A stretch of 64,000 nucleotides of DNA from Candidatus Gastranaerophilales bacterium (lineage in GTDB: Bacteria > Cyanobacteriota > Vampirovibrionia > Gastranaerophilales > Gastranaerophilaceae), in assembly GCA_944324435.1 (NCBI GenBank), contig CALUWH010000004.1, positions 1-64,000 on the forward strand, given 5' to 3'. Shown here one piece after another: positions 7,868-15,266 of the stretch (the first letter of the stretch is position 1; each line of letters opens with the position of its first letter). Below the pieces are notes generated by a model, which saw only the letters and a list, made by a program, of their open reading frames with translations, had not been told where the DNA came from and made no database searches. A program made the position numbers and the translations under genes.

Positions 7868-9335
7868 CAATCGCCTCCAAGGTCATCTCTTCCAAATTAT
7901 TTTCAAAGATTTTTCTTCTATAATAATTTATATCTTCATTCGGTGCAAGTTCTGTGTGTATTATATTTTTATCTGTTCTGAGAAAAATTCCGCATAAAGA
8001 GCCTGTATATAAATGTTTCCAACTTTCTTCTTCAAACATAGCTCCATAAGCAGGATCTGTTTTCTCTACCATAACAATATCCGTATCATATTTATTAAGC
8101 ACCTTACGCCAGCCGCCCCGTTTATTACAAAAATCCATTAAATCTTCCAGAGTATCGGGATAGTATACCTCTTCATACCTTCCATCCATATATATCAGGT
8201 TATTAGGATAAAGTTTATAGCTGACGTAACTCCCCATTTCAAATGGAACTAAAATATTACCTTTGATATTGTTAATTTTTAAAAATTCTACCTCCTTCAA
8301 AGGGAATATCCCGAAAGTAGCTCTTGGAATCATTGGAGAATATAACGGAATTAAACATGCCATCACCAAAATTACAGCGCTTGTTATTTTTTCTGCTTTT
8401 TTCCAAATAGGAATTGAGCAGTACATAAATATTGCAATAAGTGAAAGCCCTAAAAGCTTTATATGTGCTAACCCCATATAAAGAGTTACAGCGAGAACCG
8501 CATACTCGATATAATCAAGATGACGCTTCTTTATATCTGTATACAAACGCCATGCCAGCATTCCAAACATTACAACTAATACCGGAAGATAATACAAAAA
8601 ATGATATGCCTGAAAAACATCATACCATTCCAGAATATAATATCGCTTTAATGTAGCGGCATAAAACAAAAATGCAATATATTTCAAACCATAAGGATTT
8701 ATTATCAAACCTGATATAGATGCAATCCAAGAAGCCAAAAGCTTTTTGTAAGGTTTCTTTTCTATTATTAAGCCGACAAGATAAATAAAGGCTATTCCAA
8801 GTCCTGAAACGACACCGCCATGAAGATTATTCCAGACAACACTCATCGGAAACAACAGCCATATAAGATTTGTGTTTTCTCTTCTATATTTATCCAGTAA
8901 AAATATAAAGACCGCAAAAAAGAAAAAGGTAAACGTATGGCATCGTATTAAATCATCATGTGTATAATGCAATGTTACAAGAAATAATGCAGAGGAGAAA
9001 ACCGACATTGTACCCCATTTTTTCTGAATAAAATAGGCAATTCCGGACAGGAGCAATGCATTTAAAAGGATTAATCCAAAAGCACCGAAAAATTTAAGAA
9101 AGGTGTAGAAAATAACACCTGCACCCCACTCATGGTCATACCATACATGGGTCCTTGTATATGAAAAAGGACAATGTTTCAGAATTTGCCCTGTTTTATA
9201 AAAAATTTCTCCAACTTCCAGGCGTGCAAACAAATCATAGTCATAATTTGTTGTAAGACAGCTTAAAAATAAAGATAATAAAAATATTAAAATCAAAAGT
9301 TTAACATTTTGTATTTTTATGCAAAATTTCTTCAT
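7860..9335 (-). CDS. GT-C-like polytopic membrane protein, paralogue 3 of 3
   Basis: A 491-residue protein with an N-terminal membrane segment, then a first periplasmic loop holding D-Y-D-L-F-A-R and W-Y-D-H-E-W. About ten further hydrophobic segments follow. A C-terminal soluble part contains G-S-Y-V-S-Y-K-L-Y and Y-M-D-G-R-Y-E-E-V-Y-Y. The layout (acidic motif in loop 1, H-E-W, late D-G-R) matches a family of putative GT-C glycosyltransferases that use polyprenyl-phosphate sugars. Its start overlaps the upstream paralogue by 4 bp (ATGA). Most diverged of the three. Donor and acceptor are unknown. Confidence 0.7.
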   Translation of the reverse strand: MKKFCIKIQNVKLLILIFLLSLFLSCLTTNYDYDLFARLEVGEIFYKTGQILKHCPFSYTRTHVWYDHEWGAGVIFYTFLKFFGAFGLILLNALLLSGIAYFIQKKWGTMSVFSSALFLVTLHYTHDDLIRCHTFTFFFFAVFIFLLDKYRRENTNLIWLLFPMSVVWNNLHGGVVSGLGIAFIYLVGLIIEKKPYKKLLASWIASISGLIINPYGLKYIAFLFYAATLKRYYILEWYDVFQAYHFLYYLPVLVVMFGMLAWRLYTDIKKRHLDYIEYAVLAVTLYMGLAHIKLLGLSLIAIFMYCSIPIWKKAEKITSAVILVMACLIPLYSPMIPRATFGIFPLKEVEFLKINNIKGNILVPFEMGSYVSYKLYPNNLIYMDGRYEEVYYPDTLEDLMDFCNKRGGWRKVLNKYDTDIVMVEKTDPAYGAMFEEESWKHLYTGSLCGIFLRTDKNIIHTELAPNEDINYYRRKIFENNLEEMTLEAIDD

Positions 9336-10831
9336 TTAAAACATCCAAAACTCTTTGAACAAAACATTGTGCGCCTGTAATAATCTAACCCGTATTCCGG
9401 TTCAAGATAAGAGCTCCTTTCCATACCTTTTTTCACAAATATACCACATAATCTACCGTCAAATATATGTACCCAATCAGGACTGCTCTTTAGAACTTCG
9501 TATAGATTATCCGTCTTAGGAGGCATTATTATATCTGTTTGGTAATTTTTATAAATATCCTGCCAATTAGATTCTGCAAGCCATGTATTTCGAAGTAATA
9601 AAAATTCTTTGTCATAATAGACTTCTTCATACCGCCCGTCAATAAAGATTAAATTATTCGGATATAATTTGTAGGCCGCATAACTTCCAAGCCCAAAAGG
9701 TGCAACTATATTTCCTTTAATATTGTTAATAAGTAAAAATTCGATTTCATATAATGGGAATTTATACAAACTTGCACGGGGATGCAGAGGTGATGAAAGC
9801 GGAATAAAGCAAGCCATCACAATAATAACAAGATAAACTGACTTCTCTATTTTTTTCATCCAAGCCTTTATTGGATGAACCAAGCCGCAAAATTCATTAT
9901 AGCATAGGGCAGCCGCAGCAATAAGTGCAACAGGGATAAGCTTGACGTGCGCAAGTCCCAGATACAACGTAACAAAAAGAACGATAGTTTTTGTCAGGTT
10001 AATCTTTTTTAATTTAATTATATTAATGACATTGCACAGGAACGCTAATACTACATATATGGCGCACGGCAAGTAATATAAAAAATGCATTCTGCTAAAA
10101 ACAGACCACCACTCTGTTATATACTCACGATTTTTAGTGGCTGCAGAAAACAAAAAGTCTAAGTATTTATAACCGTACGGATTTATGATTAGAACAGACG
10201 TTGATAATACCAATACTGCCAAGAGTCTCTTCCAAATATTTCTTGAGTCCTTTTGGAAGATATCACCAACAATATACATAAAAATAAGTCCAAGCCCGGA
10301 AACGACACCTCCGTGAAGGTTATTCCAAACAATTACTATAAACGGCATAGCCCAGATTAAACCGGTAGATTGCTTTCTTTCCTTTTCTAAAATATATAAA
10401 AACATACTAAAGAAAAAGAAACTGAACAGATGACATCTGATTAAAGCAGGGTTTGCTTGCATAAAGAGGAAAAGAAAGATTGACATAAATACAAGCGATG
10501 TTGGGTATGCATGCTTTTGTAATCTTTGGGTTTTTATAACAAATATTGCTGTTCCGAGCATCAACAAGGCTTGGAGTAAAAGGAAACCAACCGGCCCTAT
10601 AAATTTTAATACGCTATAGAAAACGACGCTGGAACCCCATTCATGGTCGTACCATACATGCGTCGGGGTATATGACATAAAATCCTTAAACGGTAAAATT
10701 CCATCCTCTATAAACCTTTGCCCTACAATTAACCTTGCATATAAATCGAAGTCATAATCCATTGACAAGCATGACAGAAAAACACAAATCAGGGCAAGCA
10801 GTATGTATAGAATTATTGTTTTCTTTCTCAT
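9332..10831 (-). CDS. GT-C-like polytopic membrane protein, paralogue 2 of 3
   Basis: A 499-residue close relative of its neighbours on both sides. It has D-Y-D-F-D-L-Y-A-R and V-W-Y-D-H-E-W-G-S in the first external loop, many membrane segments, and C-terminal F-I-D-G-R-Y-E-E-V-Y-Y. It overlaps the upstream copy by 4 bp and the downstream copy by 4 bp, so translation is likely coupled through the three genes. A membrane glycosyltransferase acting on LPS, teichuronic-like polymers or proteins is the inference; no direct evidence fixes the substrate. Confidence 0.7.
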   Translation of the reverse strand: MRKKTIILYILLALICVFLSCLSMDYDFDLYARLIVGQRFIEDGILPFKDFMSYTPTHVWYDHEWGSSVVFYSVLKFIGPVGFLLLQALLMLGTAIFVIKTQRLQKHAYPTSLVFMSIFLFLFMQANPALIRCHLFSFFFFSMFLYILEKERKQSTGLIWAMPFIVIVWNNLHGGVVSGLGLIFMYIVGDIFQKDSRNIWKRLLAVLVLSTSVLIINPYGYKYLDFLFSAATKNREYITEWWSVFSRMHFLYYLPCAIYVVLAFLCNVINIIKLKKINLTKTIVLFVTLYLGLAHVKLIPVALIAAAALCYNEFCGLVHPIKAWMKKIEKSVYLVIIVMACFIPLSSPLHPRASLYKFPLYEIEFLLINNIKGNIVAPFGLGSYAAYKLYPNNLIFIDGRYEEVYYDKEFLLLRNTWLAESNWQDIYKNYQTDIIMPPKTDNLYEVLKSSPDWVHIFDGRLCGIFVKKGMERSSYLEPEYGLDYYRRTMFCSKSFGCFK

Positions 10832-12318
10832 TTATTTTTAAAAACTCCTTTATTTTTAAACATTGTTAATCTGTAGTAATTTTTTATATATGCAGGCTCT
10901 AAATAATTTGATTTAGCAGCCTCTTTTTTAACAAATACACCGCAGGAGACGCCTTCATAAATCTGTTTCCAATCAGGATTATTGAGCAGCACAGGATATA
11001 TCTCTGTATATTTAAGCGGCATAAGAATATCTGTCGGGTAGTTTTTCACAATATCCTGCCAGTTAGGCTCTGCAAGCTCATAATCTCTTAGGACATAGTA
11101 TTCTTTATTGTTATAAACTTCCTCATACCGCCCATCCATATATATTAAGTTATTAGGATAAAGTTTATAGCTGACATAACTACCAAACCCGAATGGTACT
11201 ACAATGTTACCTTTAATATCATTAATCTTTATGAACTCTGTTTCATAATAAGGGAATTTATATCCTTGAGCTTTGGGGATATTTAGCCCTTTAAACGGAA
11301 TAAAGAGTATTGCAGATATCAGTATAGCCGCACAAGCAAGAATATTAAAATATATAAATCCTTTTTTCAGAAACCGGAACAATTTTACTATATCGTTATA
11401 ACAAAGAGCTGACAGAGCTATAAGCGGTAAGGACAACAATTTAACGTGCGCAAGTCCCATATAAAGAGTGACAATAATAGTCAGAGATTTAGTTATATCA
11501 AATTTTTTCTGCCTTAATGCCTGAATAAAATTCACAAGTGCCGTAAAAATAAGAAATGCTGCAATCGGAAAATAATACCAGAAGTGCCGCTTGTGGTAGA
11601 ATGGCCACCATTCAGTAATATATTTTCTATGCATAGTGCCTGCAGAAAATAAAAACGGCAAATACTTGTATCCCCAAGGGTTTATCAAAAGTCCGAAAGA
11701 AGAAAGCGCAAGAATACTCGCGAGTTTTTTCCAGGGTCTTTTTTCTGCTAAGGCACCTATAAAATATAAAAATACAAACCCCAGCCCTGCTAAAATGCCG
11801 CCATGCAGGTTATTCCAGATTACAGTAACCGGCACAATAAGCCAAATCCATTTCGTTTCTTTCTGCCTGTTTTTTTCAAGAAGATATAAAAACATCGCAA
11901 AAAAGAAGAAGCTAAACATCTGACATCTAATTAGAGATGGATTCAAGCTGGAGAACAAAACTACAAAGACGGACATAAAAAGAATTGAAGCCGGATATCC
12001 GCCCCTTTGTACTCTTTGCGTTTTTATAACAAAAAATGCCGTCCCAAAGGATAATAATGCCTGCATCAAAATAAACCCGAACGGTCCCAGATATTTCAAC
12101 AACAAATAAAATACAACACCCGAGCCCCATTCATGGTCGTACCAGGCGTGCGTCGGGGTATAAGACAAGAAATCCTTAAAAGGCAAAATCCCGTTTTCTA
12201 TAAACCTTTCCCCGACAATCAGCCGTGCAAACAAGTCATAATCATATTCGCTTGATACACTTGCGAACAAAAAACACAGAATGAAAATAGTTATATACAG
12301 TAAAACTTTTTTCTTCAT
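10828..12318 (-). CDS. GT-C-like polytopic membrane protein, paralogue 1 of 3 (operon head)
   Basis: A 496-residue protein with D-Y-D-L-F-A-R (26-32), D-H-E-W (61-64), repeated hydrophobic segments, and the C-terminal block with G-S-Y-V-S-Y-K-L-Y and D-G-R-Y-E-E-V. An AAGAAGGGGC site precedes the ATG. The family resembles bacterial proteins annotated as dolichyl-phosphate-mannose-protein mannosyltransferase-like. The three copies keep the same motifs but differ in the lengths of loops and the C terminus, pointing to duplication followed by specialisation. The DxE motif classic for GT-C enzymes is replaced by D-Y-D. Confidence 0.7.
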   Translation of the reverse strand: MKKKVLLYITIFILCFLFASVSSEYDYDLFARLIVGERFIENGILPFKDFLSYTPTHAWYDHEWGSGVVFYLLLKYLGPFGFILMQALLSFGTAFFVIKTQRVQRGGYPASILFMSVFVVLFSSLNPSLIRCQMFSFFFFAMFLYLLEKNRQKETKWIWLIVPVTVIWNNLHGGILAGLGFVFLYFIGALAEKRPWKKLASILALSSFGLLINPWGYKYLPFLFSAGTMHRKYITEWWPFYHKRHFWYYFPIAAFLIFTALVNFIQALRQKKFDITKSLTIIVTLYMGLAHVKLLSLPLIALSALCYNDIVKLFRFLKKGFIYFNILACAAILISAILFIPFKGLNIPKAQGYKFPYYETEFIKINDIKGNIVVPFGFGSYVSYKLYPNNLIYMDGRYEEVYNNKEYYVLRDYELAEPNWQDIVKNYPTDILMPLKYTEIYPVLLNNPDWKQIYEGVSCGVFVKKEAAKSNYLEPAYIKNYYRLTMFKNKGVFKNK

Positions 12319-12390
12319 AAAGCCCCTTCTTTTATATCTTATAATAAAAATGTTTTTATGCTAATATATAGTGGATAAAAGGAGAGTAAA

Positions 12391-13632
12391 ATGGGATTGA
12401 CGTTAGTTGAAAAAATTATATCCGAACATGCCGGCAAGCAGGTTCATGCAGGAGAACTTGTTATATCAAAAGTGGATGTAACTGCAGTTCAGGATGGAAC
12501 AGGGCCTCTAACGGTACAGGAGTTTAAGAAATTAGGAAAATCTAAGCTAAATAATCCGGAAAGAACTATTCTTTTTATCGACCATGCTTCCCCAAGTCCG
12601 AGAAAAGAATTGTCAAATACTCATATGGTTTTGAGAGAATTTCATAAAGAATATGGAGCAGTATTGTCAGATGTCGGAGCAGGTGTTTGCCATCAGAGGT
12701 TAATAGAAACCTTTGTTAACCCTGGAGAAGTCCTTGTCGGAGCAGACTCTCACACTTGTACATCAGGAGCTCTCGGAGCTTTTGCAACCGGCATGGGCTC
12801 AACAGACGTTGCTGTTGCAATGGCGCTAGGGAAAACATGGCTTAAAGTTCCGCAAACTTATAAAATCGTTGTAAACGGTAAGTTTAAGCCCGGCATTTGT
12901 TCAAAGGATTTGATGCTTCACCTTATCGGAATGATTGGAGCTGACGGGGCAACTTACAAGGCATTAGAATTTACGGGTGACACGATTGAAAATATGTCTA
13001 TGTCCGAAAGGTTTACGCTTGCGAATATGGCAGTAGAAGCAGGCGCAAAATGCGGACTTTTTGTTGCGGATGACAAAACAAAAGCTTTCTTAAAAGAACG
13101 TGGGCGGGAAGATAAATTCAGACAGATTCTTCCTGATAAGGATGCCGTGTATGAAAGAGTCATTGAAATTAATGCGGAAGATGTTCCGCATACAGTTTCT
13201 TGCCCTCATACGGTTGACAATACGAAAACAGTTGACGAGCTTAAAGATGTCAAAGTTAATCAGGTATTTGTCGGGACTTGCACAAACGGCAGGATTGAAG
13301 ATTTGAGGATTGTGGCAGAAATTCTTAAAGGCAAAACCGTTCATCCGGACGTTAGAATGTTAATTTCTCCTGCATCAAAAGATGTTTTTAAGCAGGCATT
13401 AAAAGAAGGTTTAATAGATATTTTTGTAGAAGCAAATGCGGCCATCTTAGCGCCGGGCTGCGGACCTTGTGTAGGGGTTCATGCAGGAATCTTAGGTGAC
13501 GGAGAAGTCTGCCTTGCAACACAAAATAGGAACTTTCAGGGCAGAATGGGTAATACTAAGGGATTTATTTACCTTGCCTCCCCTTATGTTGCTGCTTACA
13601 CTGCTTTAAACGGTTATATTTCCGCAAAATAG
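12391..13632 (+). CDS. leuC: 3-isopropylmalate dehydratase / homoaconitase large subunit
   Basis: A 413-residue aconitase-superfamily large subunit of the short LeuC/HacA type. The 4Fe-4S ligands are visible: C297 in G-T-C-T-N-G-R, and C357 and C360 in G-C-G-P-C. The active-site stretch G-A-D-S-H-T-C-T is near 118. With a small LeuD-type subunit it would isomerise 2- to 3-isopropylmalate in leucine synthesis. No leuD lies next to it in this window, so the partner must be elsewhere or the substrate may differ. AAAGGAGAG precedes the ATG. It is followed 10 bp later by a small membrane protein. Confidence 0.9.
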   Translation: MGLTLVEKIISEHAGKQVHAGELVISKVDVTAVQDGTGPLTVQEFKKLGKSKLNNPERTILFIDHASPSPRKELSNTHMVLREFHKEYGAVLSDVGAGVCHQRLIETFVNPGEVLVGADSHTCTSGALGAFATGMGSTDVAVAMALGKTWLKVPQTYKIVVNGKFKPGICSKDLMLHLIGMIGADGATYKALEFTGDTIENMSMSERFTLANMAVEAGAKCGLFVADDKTKAFLKERGREDKFRQILPDKDAVYERVIEINAEDVPHTVSCPHTVDNTKTVDELKDVKVNQVFVGTCTNGRIEDLRIVAEILKGKTVHPDVRMLISPASKDVFKQALKEGLIDIFVEANAAILAPGCGPCVGVHAGILGDGEVCLATQNRNFQGRMGNTKGFIYLASPYVAAYTALNGYISAK

Positions 13633-13642
13633 AGGTTAAAAT

Positions 13643-14131
13643 ATGAATTTATTATTGCTAAAACAACTATCAATTGTAAGTCTGTTCGCAGGAATTATCC
13701 TAGGGCTTGTGGGAGTTGTATCTTATTTTACGTTTGTAATTTGTGTTATGCTTGCAATGCTCTGCGTGTCAGTTTTTGTACTTATATATTTCAAGCGGAA
13801 TGAACTTATAGGAATTATAAACGTTAGGGAAGGATGTATATTTGGTGCAGTAATAGGTTTTGTTGCCTTCTGCGGTTTCTCGGTGGTTTTTGCGCCGATA
13901 AGCATGATTCTCGGATGGCTTATTCCTGCTTATACATTAGGATTTTTAAGGTTTTTTATGGGAAGTTTCGGAACATTTGTTGTAATGTTTTTCCTATTAT
14001 TATTTATGGGCGGACTTGCGGCTTTATTTAACGGTTTTTCGGGACTTGTAACCGCTTATGTGTTTGAACTTATCACCGGTATAAAAAAAGAGAATAACGA
14101 AAACACGAGCATAGACTTTGAGATAAAGTAA
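13643..14131 (+). CDS. Small polytopic membrane protein, unknown
   Basis: A 162-residue protein that is very hydrophobic, with about four membrane segments (around 7-28, 30-48, 65-85 and 100-140) and a short charged C-terminal tail. An AGAGG site precedes the ATG. It lies between the leuC-like gene and mtnA with short gaps (10 and 26 bp) and is probably co-transcribed with both. No family recognised and no transport motif seen. Confidence 0.65.
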   Translation: MNLLLLKQLSIVSLFAGIILGLVGVVSYFTFVICVMLAMLCVSVFVLIYFKRNELIGIINVREGCIFGAVIGFVAFCGFSVVFAPISMILGWLIPAYTLGFLRFFMGSFGTFVVMFFLLLFMGGLAALFNGFSGLVTAYVFELITGIKKENNENTSIDFEIK

Positions 14132-14157
14132 GAAAAATCGAATAGGACGAGGTTGAA

Positions 14158-15213
14158 ATGGAATTTAAATCAAAAATAAAAACAATAGAATGGGTTGATA
14201 CATATTCAAAGATGGTTGATCAAACGGTTGTACCTTATGAGTATAAATTTGTAAATATCACAACCGGCGATGAGATGTTTGATGCAATAAGAAATATGAT
14301 AGTAAGAGGAGCTCCTGCAATCGGGATTGCAGGAGCTCATGGGGTTATACTATATGCTCAAACTCTAAAAGAAGAGTGCACTTCTTGCGAGGAATTTATC
14401 GGCAGACTTCTTGAAAAAGCCGAATATATGAAGACATCTCGTCCGACGGCTGTTAATCTTATGTGGGCGGTTGATAAACAGATTGAGATTATCAAAAAAT
14501 CAAAATCGGATATAAAAGGTATAATAGATGAGCTTAAAGCTAATGCTGTAAAACTTGAAAATGAAGATATAGAGATTAACAAAAAAATCGGAGACTTTGG
14601 AGCGGAAGTTGTACCCAAGGGAGCCACAATTCTTACCCACTGCAACGCAGGCGCGCTTGCAACCGTTGGATATGGTACTGCACTGGGAGTTGTACGCTCA
14701 GCTTATGCAAACGACAATACCATTCAGGTTTTTGCAGATGAAACAAGACCGCGCCAGCAGGGAGCTCGGATTACAACATTTGAGCTTGCTATGGACGGAA
14801 TTCCTGTAACACTTATTACAGACGGAATGTGCTCGTATTTTATGAAAAAAGGTATGATTGATATGGTCGTCGTAGGTGCTGACAGAATTGCTGCAAACGG
14901 TGATACCGCAAACAAAATCGGCACATACACTGTTGCAATTGCCGCAAAATACCATAACATACCATTTTATATAGCAGCGCCTTTGTCTACAATTGATACA
15001 TCAATCAAATCAGGAGAAGAGATTCCGATAGAAGAACGTTCCAGAGAAGAAGTAACTCATATTAACGGCAAGGCAATTTGTGCTTTAGAGGGAGTAAATA
15101 TTATTAATCCTGGGTTTGACGTAACTCCGCACGAATTGATTACCGGTATAATTACTGAAAAAGGTATTTTGAAACCTGATTATAATAAATCTATAGAAAA
15201 AGTATTTAATTAA
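14158..15213 (+). CDS. mtnA: S-methyl-5-thioribose-1-phosphate isomerase
   Basis: A 351-residue eIF2B-alpha-like fold. Visible marks are R-G-A-P-A-I-G near 50, the catalytic Cys162 in T-H-C-N-A-G-A-L-A, D-E-T-R-P-R-Q-Q-G-A-R near 195, and the catalytic Asp242 in G-A-D-R-I-A-A-N-G-D. It converts 5-methylthioribose-1-phosphate to the ribulose form in methionine salvage. Length is normal. No other mtn genes are adjacent. Related ribose-1,5-bisphosphate isomerases are shorter, so the assignment is secure. A bidirectional terminator lies directly after the stop. Confidence 0.95.
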   Translation: MEFKSKIKTIEWVDTYSKMVDQTVVPYEYKFVNITTGDEMFDAIRNMIVRGAPAIGIAGAHGVILYAQTLKEECTSCEEFIGRLLEKAEYMKTSRPTAVNLMWAVDKQIEIIKKSKSDIKGIIDELKANAVKLENEDIEINKKIGDFGAEVVPKGATILTHCNAGALATVGYGTALGVVRSAYANDNTIQVFADETRPRQQGARITTFELAMDGIPVTLITDGMCSYFMKKGMIDMVVVGADRIAANGDTANKIGTYTVAIAAKYHNIPFYIAAPLSTIDTSIKSGEEIPIEERSREEVTHINGKAICALEGVNIINPGFDVTPHELITGIITEKGILKPDYNKSIEKVFN

Positions 15214-15246
15214 AAAAAAAGCAGATTTTTAAAAATCTGCTTTTTA
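15212..15246. terminator. Bidirectional Rho-independent terminator
   Basis: A perfect palindrome at 15221-15240 (GCAGATTTTT and its complement) is flanked by an A-run on the left and a T-run on the right. It can therefore end both mtnA (plus) and the 879-residue gene (minus). Confidence 0.9.
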
Positions 15247-15266
15247 TTATCACTAAACAACCATAT

